Source: Marinobacterium aestuarii (GTDB taxonomy: Bacteria > Pseudomonadota > Gammaproteobacteria > Pseudomonadales > Balneatricaceae). Taken from it: DNA of 64,000 bases. The notes under the pieces were generated by a model. That model did not search any database. It was not told the DNA's origin and was given only the letters and a program-made list of their open reading frames with translations. A program made the position numbers and the translations under genes. The DNA is taken from assembly GCF_001651805.1 (NCBI RefSeq), contig NZ_CP015839.1, positions 3,286,001-3,350,000 on the forward strand, given 5' to 3'. Positions 1 to 8,960 of this stretch are shown here, piece after piece (positions within the stretch are counted from its first letter, which is position 1; each line of letters begins with the position of its first letter).

Positions 1-645
1 GTTGGTCTCGTCATTGAAGGTGCCACTATCCAGCCAGATGACCTTTGAGATATTCAGGTATTCATCCAGCTGCGCTTCGATCTGGCCACGGCTCAGATGC
101 GGATTGCGGTTGGCATTGAGCAGGCATTCTTCGGTGGTCAGCAGCGTGCCCTCGCCATCCACATGGATGGCGCCGCCTTCCAGCACAAAGGGCGCCCGAA
201 AACGTCGGTCGCCGTTGATCTCGCATACCTTGCGGGCGACGCGATCATCCAGATCCCAGGGAAAGTAAAGGCCGCCATTGAGGCCGCCCCAGGCATTAAA
301 ATGCCAGTCGACACCGGCGCGCTCGCCGGCAGCGTTGATCACAAAGCTCGGGCCCATGTCCCGCATCCAGGCATCGTTGGAGCTGATCTCGACCACACGG
401 ATGTGCGGCGCCAGCATGGCACGGGCATTTTCGTACTGGCCATCGTTTACGCCCACAAACACCGTTTCGCTGCGGGAAATGGCCTCGGCCACGGCAGCAA
501 AAGCGCGCTGGGCGGGCTTGGCGCCCAGACGCCAGACATCACCGCGCTGGGGCCAGAGCATCCAGCAGGCATCATGGGGTTCAAACTCGCCCGGCATCCG
601 GAAACCCAGGGCTTTGGGGCTGGGGTTATTATTAGCGTCACTCAT
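1..645 (-). CDS. aguA: Agmatine deiminase, C-terminal part beyond left edge
   Basis: Hydrolyses agmatine to N-carbamoylputrescine and ammonia in the cytoplasm, a step of arginine-to-putrescine catabolism. The reading frame starts at the ATG at 645 and runs without a stop through base 1, so 215 residues are visible of the roughly 365 usual for the family. Family hallmarks are present: WMRDMGPSF at residues 93-101 with the substrate-binding acidic residues, the tryptophan/glycine-rich segment [11 protein letters not shown] at 115-125, and [13 protein letters not shown] at 155-167. The catalytic cysteine lies in the missing C-terminal part. It sits 132 bp downstream of the aminotransferase on the same strand, consistent with a polyamine-degradation operon. 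The family call is secure; activity cannot be judged from a partial gene. Confidence 0.93.
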   Translation of the reverse strand, partial: MSDANNNPSPKALGFRMPGEFEPHDACWMLWPQRGDVWRLGAKPAQRAFAAVAEAISRSETVFVGVNDGQYENARAMLAPHIRVVEISSNDAWMRDMGPSFVINAAGERAGVDWHFNAWGGLNGGLYFPWDLDDRVARKVCEINGDRRFRAPFVLEGGAIHVDGEGTLLTTEECLLNANRNPHLSRGQIEAQLDEYLNISKVIWLDSGTFNDETN

Positions 646-682
646 GGAAGGCAACCTGTTTTCTTTAACTATAGATGTAGGA

Positions 683-708
683 GCCTTTCGGACTTAACAC
701 TGATCTAC
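683..708. repeat. Interspersed intergenic motif, copy 1
   Basis: A 26-bp stretch ending in GGACTTAACACTGATCTAC lies between aguA and the aminotransferase. Closely related copies occur at 58987-59012 and 63263-63285, both in intergenic or degraded DNA. The shared core is TTAACAC-N3-TCTAC. Its role is unknown. Confidence 0.6.
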
Positions 709-777
709 GATCGGCTAAGCCCGACAGGCTCCGGCAAGCCGGGCGAACACGCGCCCAGCCGGCAAAGGACCAGGCTC

Positions 778-2169
778 TCAGGCCTGGTAGTGGCCGTCTT
801 CGATCAGGGACTCGACCGTGGCCAGAATGCTCTGACGCAAAATGCCCACCACCAGGTCTACCGTCTCGCGGCTCCAGATCAGCGGCGGCGACAGCACGTT
901 CAAGTGCGCGATGGGCCTTACGATCAGGCCGCGCTTCTGACATTGCTCGGCGATGCGCTTGCCAACATTGGCTTCCATCGGCAACAGCGCCTTGGTCGCC
1001 TTGTCGGCCACACTTTCAATGCACATCATGAAATGACTGCCACGCACATCGCCGACGATAGGCAGGTCCAGCAGGGTTTTCAGCTGCTGCTCCAGGTAGG
1101 GGCCGACATCGCGCACATTGCCGCAGATATTCTCGCGCTCCATGATCTCGATGTTTTTCAGCGCCGCAGCGCAGGCCACCGGGTGCCCGGAATAGGTAAA
1201 GCCGGTGCTGAACACCGCGCCTTCACGCTGCGGCTTGCTGATCACAGCGTAGATTTCATCGCTCAGCAGGGTCGCCCCCAGGGGAATATAGCCGGAGGTC
1301 AGACCCTTGGCGCAGTTGATAACGTCCGGCTGAATGCCAAACACGGCTTCAGAGGCGAAGAAGTGGCCCAGACGCCCAAAGGCCGTTACCACCTCATCGG
1401 CGATGTAGAGCATGCCGTGCTTCTTGCAGACGTCATACATGCGCCTGTGATACCCCTCAGGCGCCACCAGCACGCCACCGGCCCCCATAATCGGCTCGGC
1501 GATAAAGGCCGCCACCTTGTCGGCACCGCCAAGCTGACGGATGCTGCTCTCGAAATCCTCCACCAGATAATCGCAGTACTGCGCCTCTGTCATGCCGTCG
1601 GGGCGGCGATAGCAGTTGGCCTCGGCCACGTGGTGCACGAACTGATCGGCGGTATCAAAGCCCCAGTTATTGCTTTCGATACCGGTCAGGCTCGAAGACA
1701 CATAAGTAGTACCGTGGTATCCGTTTTTGCGCGAAATAATGATTTTCTTGTCTTTCTGACCCAGCTGATTGAAATAGTAATGCACGATACGGACGGTTGT
1801 ATCATTGGCCACCGAACCGCCGCAGCTGTAAAACACATGATTCAGATTGGATGGCGCCAGCTCCGCCAGTTTGGCGGACAATTCAATCGCCGGCACGTTG
1901 GACAGATTATTAAACGGCGAATAATACGCCATGCGCTCGGCCTGCTCGGCCATGGCCTGGCCCATTTCCCGGCGTCCATGGCCAATATTGACGCACCAGA
2001 GCCCGGCGATGCCGTCGAGGTATTTATTACCCTTGCCATCGAAAACATATTCGCCGCGGCTTTCGGTAATAATATCGCAGCCTTCTTTTTCGAAAACCGA
2101 GAAATCAGTAAAGGGATGGATAAAGTGCGCCTTATCCTGTTCCCACAATTTGTTAATATCATGTGCCAT
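778..2169 (-). CDS. Class III omega-aminotransferase, probably putrescine:pyruvate type
   Basis: A 463-residue PLP-dependent transaminase of fold type I, full length for the SpuC/omega-amine:pyruvate group. The PLP lysine is K288 in NCAKGLTSGYIPLGA and the cofactor aspartate is D258 in IADEV. The usual phosphate-binding GSEANDT motif reads GGSVANDT (117-123), a small departure at the Glu position. It would convert putrescine or a similar omega-amine to the aldehyde, using pyruvate as amino acceptor. The neighbouring aguA supports a polyamine substrate, and the PuuC-like dehydrogenase at 10290-11783 could take the aldehyde onward. It is read away from the divergent LuxR gene at 2264. Substrate assignment is inference; a beta-alanine or other omega-amino-acid aminotransferase is the alternative. 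Confidence 0.88.
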   Translation of the reverse strand: MAHDINKLWEQDKAHFIHPFTDFSVFEKEGCDIITESRGEYVFDGKGNKYLDGIAGLWCVNIGHGRREMGQAMAEQAERMAYYSPFNNLSNVPAIELSAKLAELAPSNLNHVFYSCGGSVANDTTVRIVHYYFNQLGQKDKKIIISRKNGYHGTTYVSSSLTGIESNNWGFDTADQFVHHVAEANCYRRPDGMTEAQYCDYLVEDFESSIRQLGGADKVAAFIAEPIMGAGGVLVAPEGYHRRMYDVCKKHGMLYIADEVVTAFGRLGHFFASEAVFGIQPDVINCAKGLTSGYIPLGATLLSDEIYAVISKPQREGAVFSTGFTYSGHPVACAAALKNIEIMERENICGNVRDVGPYLEQQLKTLLDLPIVGDVRGSHFMMCIESVADKATKALLPMEANVGKRIAEQCQKRGLIVRPIAHLNVLSPPLIWSRETVDLVVGILRQSILATVESLIEDGHYQA

Positions 2170-2229
2170 GCGAATTGCCTCGCGGTGTTCTGCGTTATAA
2201 AGTTAACCAACAGACCCTAAGGTACTACC

Positions 2230-2255
2230 GGAGTAAAAACTCCATCTATACCCCC
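2230..2255. promoter_or_regulatory. Candidate operator region between aminotransferase and LuxR gene
   Basis: The divergent intergenic region 2170-2263 holds an inverted repeat GGAGT-AAAA-ACTCC (2230-2243) and the half-site TATACCCCC (2247-2255). The reverse complement of that half-site, GGGGGTATA, occurs again at 11859-11867 upstream of the PuuC-like gene. Binding by the adjacent LuxR-type protein is inferred. Confidence 0.4.
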
Positions 2256-2263
2256 GAAGAGAT

Positions 2264-3085
2264 ATGCACAGCGCTATGAATAAAATCGGCCTTGGCGTTC
2301 CACCCTCACAAAGCTGGCACAAAGACCTGGCACGGCTGATCGATCATATTCGCATGCGCAATTTTCCCGAGGTGCTGAACGACTGCCTGCAGAGCCTGGT
2401 CAGCTTCGATACCCTGCTGATCGCCACCTACAAGCACACCTTCAAGCCCATAGTGGTGCTGAGCAATCACCCGCAGCGCATGGGGCCTGCACTGCATCGA
2501 TACGTCGATCAGCTCTACCTGCTGGACCCGCTGTTCAACGCCATGCAGCAGGGCCTTGCGGGGGGGGTCTACCGGTTGCAGGAAATCGCGCCTGATTGCT
2601 TCGAGAGCAGCGACTACTACCGCAACTGCTATCACGAGTTCGATCTGGTGGATGAAATTATTCTGGTGATACCACTGGAAAATGACGTCAGCTTTACGCT
2701 CTCACTCGGGCGCAAGTCCAGCCTGGGCTCCATTACCCGGGCCGAACGCAACACCCTGAGTCAGATTTTCCCGGTCATCAGCGCCCTGGTGCACCAGTTC
2801 TGGCTGGCCCAGTCATCGGACTATGTGCACAACGAGGAGTCCCGCGATGCGATGGAATACGCCCTCTCGACCTTCGGCAGCGGCGTGCTGACCCGGCGCG
2901 AGCAGGAAATCACCGGACTGATACTCAAGGGCCATTCATCCAAGGCCATCGCCGAGCTGCTGGAGATCAGCGCCGGCACCGTGAAAGTGCACCGCAAGAA
3001 CATCCACGCCAGGCTCAATACCGGCACCCAGTCCGAACTCTTCTCCATGTTTCTTGGCCATCTGTCCAGCCTGGCGTCGAACTGA
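2264..3085 (+). CDS. LuxR-family HTH transcriptional regulator
   Basis: A 273-residue regulator. The C-terminal LuxR/FixJ-type DNA-binding domain covers about residues 209-262, with LTRREQEI, the recognition-helix region AGTVKVHRKNIHARL, and typical spacing. The N-terminal 200 residues are not a recognisable receiver domain or acyl-homoserine-lactone pocket, so the signal is unknown. The ATG at 2264 has GAAGA close upstream; a second ATG at 2276 is an alternative start. It is divergent from the aminotransferase, which suggests control of polyamine catabolism. Four related GGGGTATA-type sites in the first 13 kb are candidate targets. Confidence 0.88.
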   Translation: MHSAMNKIGLGVPPSQSWHKDLARLIDHIRMRNFPEVLNDCLQSLVSFDTLLIATYKHTFKPIVVLSNHPQRMGPALHRYVDQLYLLDPLFNAMQQGLAGGVYRLQEIAPDCFESSDYYRNCYHEFDLVDEIILVIPLENDVSFTLSLGRKSSLGSITRAERNTLSQIFPVISALVHQFWLAQSSDYVHNEESRDAMEYALSTFGSGVLTRREQEITGLILKGHSSKAIAELLEISAGTVKVHRKNIHARLNTGTQSELFSMFLGHLSSLASN

Positions 3086-3114
3086 ATATCAGCAAAACGT
3101 CTGGCCGTACGATG

Positions 3115-3145
3115 AAAAAGGGGGCTGCCCGACGACAGCCCCCTT
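3115..3145 (-). terminator. Rho-independent terminator for the CoA-transferase operon
   Basis: Inverted repeat AAGGGGGCTG (3118-3127) and CAGCCCCCTT (3136-3145), followed on the minus strand by a T-run (the A-run at 3115-3119). It lies downstream of the leftward CoA-transferase gene; the luxR gene ends on the other side, where the T-run is poor. Confidence 0.75.
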
Positions 3146-3266
3146 GCTACCCTTTGCCCCTGTATCGGCTCCCGGGGCGCCGCAGACAAAAACCAGCAGA
3201 ATCCACAGCCTTGGCGCCAAGGCTGCCCGTGTTAACAGAGGTTCGCGGCATCGACAGCGAATACCT

Positions 3267-4544
3267 TCACACCTGGGCCGCAGTGGGCTTGGCAGGCTCG
3301 CGAGCAGCACTCGTTTGCCGAGGTGACGCCGGCCGCACAACCACACCGGCATCGATCAGTACCTGCAGCTGCGCATCATCATAGCCGGCCTGGCGCAGTA
3401 TCTCGTCACCCTGTTCACCCAGCCCCGGCACCCGTGCCATTTGCGCGCCCGGTATCGTATCGGCGAGACTGAACGGAAGCCCGGGCACCTGCACCTCGCC
3501 GCCCAGACCATCAGCAACCGACTGGAAGATACCGCAGGCACGAACATCCTCGCTGGCCTGCACCTGGGCATAGTCGCGCACCACGCCGACCACCACACCG
3601 AAGGCTTCCAGCTTTGCCCGCACCGCTTCACCGGCAAGGCTCCCGAAGGCGTCATGCAGGATGGTCATCAGCGCCGGACGGTGCTGTACCCGCTGGTTGC
3701 TGCTGGCAAAGCGCGCATCGGTCGCCAGTTCTGGCTGACCAATGGCCTCACAGAGGCGTTTCCAGTGATCCTCCATATAGGCGGACAGCACAATATAACC
3801 GTCTTTGACTTCGATCAGGTCGGCGGCGGGCGCCACCAGTGGCTGGGCGTTGCCCGCCCGCTGCGGCAGCTGATTGGAGCAACCATATTCCGCCCAGATT
3901 TGCGCCTGCAGCGCGATGGCAACCGTCAGCAGCGAGGTTTCAATCGTCTCCCCCTGCCCCGTACGCGCATGGCGAAAGAGCGCCGCCAGAATCGCATTGG
4001 CCGTTGCCGTCGCAGTCGCGGCATCCACCACGGCAAAACCGGTCTTGAGGGGCGCGCCGCCGGCCTCGCCAGTGAGTGACATCATGCCGCTTTCCGCCTG
4101 GGCGGCAATATCCAGCCCCGGCCGCTGGCGCGAAGGCCCGGCAGTGCCAAAACCCGAGATGGAGGCGTAGATCAGTGCCGGCTTTTCCTGTCGCAGGGTT
4201 GCAGCATCCAGCCCGATGGATGCCATCACACCGACACGGGTATTCTGCACCACCACGTCCGCCCCCAGCGCGAGTTTGCGCGCAACCGCAACACCCTGGG
4301 CGCACCGCAGATCCAGCGCGATAGAGCGCTTGCCACGGTTATAGGCGATAAACATGCCGCTGCGTCCCTTGCTGGCGGCATTCACCCCGAAACGACGACC
4401 GTTGTCGCCATTGGGGCTTTCGATCTTGATGACATCGGCACCCAGGTCAGCAAGGATCTGGGTCGCCCCGGGGCCGGCGATAAACTGGCCGAACTCCACC
4501 ACCTTAACACCGGCCAGCGGCCTGTTATCGTCTGTTGTCTGCAT
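3267..4544 (-). CDS. CaiB/BaiF family (family III) CoA transferase
   Basis: A 425-residue member of the formyl-CoA transferase family, which moves CoA between carboxylic acids by way of an enzyme-bound aspartyl thioester. The N-terminal LAGVKVVEFGQFIAGP segment and LADLGADVIKIESP (31-44) are typical, and D145 in RPGLDIAAQAESG aligns with the catalytic aspartate. AGAGG precedes the ATG at 4544. It is the last gene of a leftward run: IclR regulator, acyl-CoA dehydrogenase, TctC, TctB, TctA, CoA transferase. In that context it should activate an imported carboxylate to its CoA ester for the dehydrogenase. The substrate is not evident from the sequence. The last 20 or so residues are Pro/Ala-rich and probably unstructured. 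Confidence 0.92.
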   Translation of the reverse strand: MQTTDDNRPLAGVKVVEFGQFIAGPGATQILADLGADVIKIESPNGDNGRRFGVNAASKGRSGMFIAYNRGKRSIALDLRCAQGVAVARKLALGADVVVQNTRVGVMASIGLDAATLRQEKPALIYASISGFGTAGPSRQRPGLDIAAQAESGMMSLTGEAGGAPLKTGFAVVDAATATATANAILAALFRHARTGQGETIETSLLTVAIALQAQIWAEYGCSNQLPQRAGNAQPLVAPAADLIEVKDGYIVLSAYMEDHWKRLCEAIGQPELATDARFASSNQRVQHRPALMTILHDAFGSLAGEAVRAKLEAFGVVVGVVRDYAQVQASEDVRACGIFQSVADGLGGEVQVPGLPFSLADTIPGAQMARVPGLGEQGDEILRQAGYDDAQLQVLIDAGVVVRPASPRQTSAAREPAKPTAAQV

Positions 4545-4636
4545 GACTCACCTCTTGCAACGTTGCTATACCCCAGGCACGCAGGCAGCCGCCATCGCAG
4601 GCCGCCTCGTACAGGGTTAATTCAGGATTTTTCGGT

Positions 4637-4657
4637 CACTGGCCTTGTCGGCCAGTG
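4637..4657 (-). other. Intercistronic hairpin between tctA and CoA transferase genes
   Basis: Perfect inverted repeat CACTGGCC (4637-4644) and GGCCAGTG (4650-4657) with a 5-nt loop and no T-run in either direction. It sits in the 126-bp gap inside the operon, so it could be an mRNA-processing or stabilising hairpin rather than a full terminator. Confidence 0.5.
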
Positions 4658-4670
4658 CTTGTGACCGTCG

Positions 4671-6182
4671 TTAGTCGCCCGAGACCGGGTGGACACCGGT
4701 GCCACTGCGCTGGCGACCACGCCACCAGCCATACAAAGGCCAGAGCAGAAACAGACCCGTAAGCACAAACAGCACAGCCGCAATAGGACTGGCGCCAAAG
4801 GCCCAGATGTTATCTCCGGTCAGGATCATGCCCTGGCGCAGGCTGCCCTCTATCATCGGGCTCAGCACGAAGCCGATAACGACCGGTGCCAGCGGGAAGG
4901 CCAGCCAGCGCAGCACGAATCCAACCAGCCCTGCCAGCAGCACTATGCCCAGATCAAAGGCACTGCTGTTAACCGAATAGGTGCCCACGGTCACCAGCAC
5001 CACCACCGATGCCATCAGTAGCGGTTCGGGCAGCTTGAGCAGGCGACTAAAGGCCGGTGCCAGCAAGGCCCCCAGCACGAACATCGCCAGGTTGACGGCA
5101 ATCAGTGCCAGGAACAGGTAGGTCACCAGGTCGCCATTCTCACTGAACAGGCGTGGACCCGGGGTAATGTTCTGGATCGTCAGGGCCCCCAGCATCACCG
5201 CCGTCACCGGGTCGCCAGGCACGCCCAGGGACAGCGTTGGCACCAGAGCGCCGGCCGTGACCGCATTGTTGGCCGATTCTGACGCCACTATGCCGTCGGG
5301 CTCGCCGCGACCAAAGTTGTCGCGCCGCGGCGAGGTACGCTTGGCATCGGCATAGCTGACCAGAGAGGCCGCCGTGGCACCAATACCCGGCAGGGTGCCG
5401 ATGCCGGTGCCGATCAGGGCGGACTTGACCATGAGCCAGAATCGCAGCCGCAGTTCTGCAAGGCTCGGCAACTCAAAACCGGCCTTCATGATGCTGGCGC
5501 CACCCGGCTCAGCAGGCCCGGCAATGCGCCAGAGCACCTCCGACACTGCGAAGAGTCCCACCAGCAAGGGCACCAGGGATACACCTGCACTCAGCTCGAA
5601 AAATCCGTAATCAAAGCGCATGGCGCCTGTCACGGGATCCTGCCCCACGGTCGCCAGAAAAAGTCCGAACAAGCCGGCCAGCACGCCTTTGAGCAGGCTT
5701 TCCCGCGCCACCGAAACGATACAGCTCAGCGCAAAGAGGCCCAGGGCAAAATACTCGATCGGGCCAAACCGCAGGCCAAAACGCGCCAGCGCAGGCGCCG
5801 CAACAATCAGGACACCACAGGCCAGCAGGCCACCGAAGGTCGAGGACACCGTCGCCCAGCCCAACGCCAGGGCTGGGCGGCCGCTACGGGCCATGGGATA
5901 GCCATCCAGCACCGTTGCCGCGGACTGCGGTGTTCCCGGTGTATTGATCAGGATGGCGGAAATGCTGCCACCGTAAACAGAACCGCAATAAGTGCCCAGC
6001 AGCAGGGCGATACTGGTGGTCTGATCCAGCATGTAAGTAAAGGGCAGGATGACGGTGATGCCCAGTACCGAACCCAGACCAGGCAAGGCCCCGACCAGGA
6101 TTCCGAACAGGGTGCCCCCCATAACCGCCATCAGCGCCGCCGGCGCTGCCAGCATCATAAGCGCGGTCATTAAGCTATCCAT
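4671..6182 (-). CDS. tctA: Tripartite tricarboxylate transporter large permease (TctA family)
   Basis: The large membrane subunit of a TTT secondary importer, 503 residues with about 12 hydrophobic segments. Family signatures are clear: GALPGLGSVLGITVILPF near the N-terminus, then YGGSISAILINTPGTPQSAA with the following DGYPMARSGRPALALG. The start was set at the ATG at 6182, which has GGGAG 5 nt upstream; an in-frame GTG at 6194 overlaps that site and is less likely. With TctB and TctC it should import a carboxylate using a cation gradient, with TctC delivering substrate in the periplasm. The adjacent CoA transferase and acyl-CoA dehydrogenase presumably metabolise it. Confidence 0.93.
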   Translation of the reverse strand: MDSLMTALMMLAAPAALMAVMGGTLFGILVGALPGLGSVLGITVILPFTYMLDQTTSIALLLGTYCGSVYGGSISAILINTPGTPQSAATVLDGYPMARSGRPALALGWATVSSTFGGLLACGVLIVAAPALARFGLRFGPIEYFALGLFALSCIVSVARESLLKGVLAGLFGLFLATVGQDPVTGAMRFDYGFFELSAGVSLVPLLVGLFAVSEVLWRIAGPAEPGGASIMKAGFELPSLAELRLRFWLMVKSALIGTGIGTLPGIGATAASLVSYADAKRTSPRRDNFGRGEPDGIVASESANNAVTAGALVPTLSLGVPGDPVTAVMLGALTIQNITPGPRLFSENGDLVTYLFLALIAVNLAMFVLGALLAPAFSRLLKLPEPLLMASVVVLVTVGTYSVNSSAFDLGIVLLAGLVGFVLRWLAFPLAPVVIGFVLSPMIEGSLRQGMILTGDNIWAFGASPIAAVLFVLTGLFLLWPLYGWWRGRQRSGTGVHPVSGD

Positions 6183-6221
6183 AGGTACTCCCACAGGTAA
6201 TCAAGCTGATAGGTGCCAGCC

Positions 6222-6686
6222 TTAAAAAGGCCAGTCCCGCAGCGGAATGAGCAGCAGCTGGGTGAACACCAGCCAGACCAGCGATGTGACAATCAGCGTC
6301 ACCAGGGCCACTTCAGCGGGCTTGCGATGGCCCAGGCCCCAACTCAGCGCCGGGATAAACAGCAGCGTTGCCACCCAGTAGCCGACGAACCAGAAACCGG
6401 CCACATAGAGACAGATCGCCAGCAGGCCTGCGACCATGCGCCCCGGCCGGACTCCAGCTGATATGCCGGCCGCGCCCTCAGACGGGCCTGCGCGCCGCAA
6501 CAGGGCCGAAAGCATCAGCCCCAACCCGCAGAGCATCGCCAGCACCAGCAGTAACCAGGGGTACCAGGCCGGATTCATGGCGATGGAGGTCTCCATGGCA
6601 TCCGTTTTCGGCAAGCCCGTGACGTAGAGCAGTGCCGCTATTGGAAGCACCCCTGCGCCTATCCAGAGATCCGTTAATTTCTTCAT
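6222..6686 (-). CDS. tctB: Tripartite tricarboxylate transporter small permease (TctB family)
   Basis: A 154-residue hydrophobic protein with four predicted membrane segments, the normal size and topology for TctB. It lies 10 bp downstream of tctC and 39 bp upstream of tctA, the usual gene order tctC-tctB-tctA. TctB sequences are poorly conserved, so position between the other two subunits is the main evidence. A long GC-rich linker (about residues 62-80) separates helices 2 and 3. Confidence 0.87.
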   Translation of the reverse strand: MKKLTDLWIGAGVLPIAALLYVTGLPKTDAMETSIAMNPAWYPWLLLVLAMLCGLGLMLSALLRRAGPSEGAAGISAGVRPGRMVAGLLAICLYVAGFWFVGYWVATLLFIPALSWGLGHRKPAEVALVTLIVTSLVWLVFTQLLLIPLRDWPF

Positions 6687-6696
6687 GGACCCGCCC

Positions 6697-7659
6697 CTAC
6701 TGAGCCAGACCCAGCTTATCGATCAGCTTGGCGTTGGTTGCCGACACTTTGCTCACGTAGGCTTGAAAGGCCTCAGCGTCACGGTAGGCGACATCGGTTC
6801 CCAGCGATTTGAGCTGCACCCGGTAGGCGTCGCTGCCGGCCACTGTATGACAGGCCTCTGCCAGACGCGCCTTGTGTTCGTCCGCCAGCCCCTTGGGTGC
6901 AATCAGGCCACCCCAGAGAGCGGCATTGAGCGCATAGCCCTGCTCGGTGGCGGTCGCAAGTGCCGGCAGCCGATCGATACGGCTATCGGCAAAGGCGGCC
7001 ACCGCGGGCAGCTCCTTGTCCGACACCACGGTGCCGGTCGCCATGTAGAGATCGACATGCCCGCCCATCAGCGCCGTCACGCCCGGACCGTCGCCGGTAA
7101 AGGGCACATGGCGCAGCTGCAGATCGAGCACATCCAGTAACTGCTCCATCGCCAGATGCGGCAAAGTGCCAGGTCCGGGTGAACCATAGGACAGCGCACC
7201 TGGATTCTCACGGGCATAATCGACCACTTCGCCCAAGGTTTTGAACGGTGAATCCGGCTTGGTTGCCAGCACCATAGGGCTGCTGAACAACTGGCAGATG
7301 TAGTCAAACGAATCCGCATCATAGGGTAACCGGCGCAGGTTCGGCTGATTCACCAGCGGCGCCGCCGGTACCACCGCAACGGTGTAGCCATCGGGCCTGG
7401 ACTTGGCAATCTGCGCCATCCCTATGGTGCCGGCACCGCCCTGCTTGTTGGTCACCACTACATTGGTCCCCAGCGCCTCGCCCAGCTGCAAGGCGGTGGC
7501 CCGGCCCAGGGTGTCGGTCACACCGCCCGCCGGAAAGGGGATGACCATGGTCATCGGTCTGGAAGGATAGGTCTCGGCCTGCACCAGGGTCGCGGTGGCA
7601 CCCAGCACCCATCCGGCGATCAGCGTGCCTAGGGTCCGTTTGAAGGTTGTATTGATCAT
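6697..7659 (-). CDS. tctC: Periplasmic TctC/Bug-type solute-binding protein
   Basis: A 320-residue binding protein with a signal peptide (positively charged start, hydrophobic core, VQA before residue 29). The mature start ETYPSRPMTMVIPFPAGG is typical of Bug/TctC receptors, as is NKQGGAGTIG further on. Its job is to capture a carboxylate in the periplasm and pass it to TctAB. The single receptor gene next to the permease genes suggests a dedicated rather than promiscuous importer. The ligand cannot be read from the sequence. Confidence 0.93.
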   Translation of the reverse strand: MINTTFKRTLGTLIAGWVLGATATLVQAETYPSRPMTMVIPFPAGGVTDTLGRATALQLGEALGTNVVVTNKQGGAGTIGMAQIAKSRPDGYTVAVVPAAPLVNQPNLRRLPYDADSFDYICQLFSSPMVLATKPDSPFKTLGEVVDYARENPGALSYGSPGPGTLPHLAMEQLLDVLDLQLRHVPFTGDGPGVTALMGGHVDLYMATGTVVSDKELPAVAAFADSRIDRLPALATATEQGYALNAALWGGLIAPKGLADEHKARLAEACHTVAGSDAYRVQLKSLGTDVAYRDAEAFQAYVSKVSATNAKLIDKLGLAQ

Positions 7660-7761
7660 GGGATCACTCCGATATTGTTGTTATAGGATTGCTTGTCACA
7701 ACCGATAGCCTGACGGCTAGCGGTATTGCAGGACCCCTGCAAGCGCCGGGGTCCAGGATAC

Positions 7762-8931
7762 TCAGCCAACCTTGCTCGCCTCGGCGCTGCGCAAGACTTG
7801 CTTGGCAATATTGATCTGATGCATCTGGCTGGTGCCCTCGTAGAGACGAAACAGCCGCACATCACGGTACAGCCGCTCAATGCAACTGTAGTTGGCGACA
7901 TAACCGGAGCCGCCAAACACCTGCACCGCCCTATCCGCCACGCGCCCGCACATTTCCGAGGCAAAATATTTGCAGATCGATGCTTCCTTGGTTACATCCT
8001 CGCCGCAGTCACGCTTGCGCGCCGTTTCCAGGATCAGCGCCCGCGCCGCCTGAATTTCCGTTTCGCTGTCGGCGATCATGGCCTGCACCAGCTGAAAGTC
8101 TGCCAGGCGCTCACCGAACTGGCGCCTTTGCGTGGCGTGCGTGATCGCCTCATCCAGCATGCGGATGGCAGGCCCTGTGCACAGTGCCGCCAGGTGCAAT
8201 CGCTGCTTGTTAAGCACCTTCATGGCGGTACGAAAGCCCTGGCCTTCGACGCCGCCGATCAGGTTGGCCGCCGGCACCCGGCAGTTTTCAAAATAGACCT
8301 CTGAGACCGGCGAACCGGCCTGCCCCATCATCTGGTAGGGCTCGCCCGCACTCAGCCCGGGAGTGCCGCGCTCTACCAGGAAGGCACTGATGCCTCGGTA
8401 GCTCAGGTCATCCGGATCGGTACGCACCAGCACCGTAAACAGATCCGCTATGGGGGCATTGGTAATAAAGCACTTGGCGCCGTTGAGCACATAACTGTCG
8501 CCATCGCGCACAGCAGAGGTCTGCAGTGCCGTGGCATCGGACCCGGCTTCCTTTTCGGTCAGCGCAAAACAGCCGGTCCATTCGCCCGATGCCAGTTTCG
8601 GCAGATAGGCACGCTTCTGTTCTTCGGTACCATCGGCCACCAGCGCCTCGGAGCCGATGCCGGTATTGGTGCCGACCCGTGCCCGAAAGGCAACTGAACA
8701 CTGTGACAGCTCCAGCGCCGCCTGAATCAGCTCTTCGGTGGTCAGCCCGCGACCGCCATAGGCCGTCGGAATGCTCCAGCCAAAAAAGCCGCGCCGGCGC
8801 ATATCATCCACCAGCGCCCCAGGCACCTCCGCCGTGCGGGCCACCCGATCCTCATTGGGAATCGCCACAGTGCGCACCCAGTCGCGGACTTCTGCCAGCA
8901 ACTGCTGCTGACGCTGCTCATCACGAATCAT
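7762..8931 (-). CDS. Acyl-CoA dehydrogenase
   Basis: A 389-residue FAD-dependent dehydrogenase introducing an alpha-beta double bond into an acyl-CoA. It shows the flavin-binding CFALTEKEAGSDA segment, QRRQFGERLADFQLVQ, and the C-terminal YEGTSQMHQ whose glutamate occupies the catalytic-base position of short/medium-chain family members. Only 29 bp separate it from the IclR gene upstream. Because the operon also encodes a CoA transferase and an organic-acid importer, its substrate is probably the CoA ester of the imported acid. Glutaryl-CoA- or short-branched-chain-type substrates are possible; the sequence alone does not decide. Confidence 0.9.
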   Translation of the reverse strand: MIRDEQRQQQLLAEVRDWVRTVAIPNEDRVARTAEVPGALVDDMRRRGFFGWSIPTAYGGRGLTTEELIQAALELSQCSVAFRARVGTNTGIGSEALVADGTEEQKRAYLPKLASGEWTGCFALTEKEAGSDATALQTSAVRDGDSYVLNGAKCFITNAPIADLFTVLVRTDPDDLSYRGISAFLVERGTPGLSAGEPYQMMGQAGSPVSEVYFENCRVPAANLIGGVEGQGFRTAMKVLNKQRLHLAALCTGPAIRMLDEAITHATQRRQFGERLADFQLVQAMIADSETEIQAARALILETARKRDCGEDVTKEASICKYFASEMCGRVADRAVQVFGGSGYVANYSCIERLYRDVRLFRLYEGTSQMHQINIAKQVLRSAEASKVG

Positions 8932-8960
8932 GCTCTTCTCCTCTTGCTCTTGTTGTATTG

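Noticed and set aside
97-2220. 707-residue plus-strand open frame across aguA and the aminotransferase gene
   Set aside because: It is antisense to two well-supported genes and has no family resemblance; high GC with biased third positions leaves long antisense frames open.
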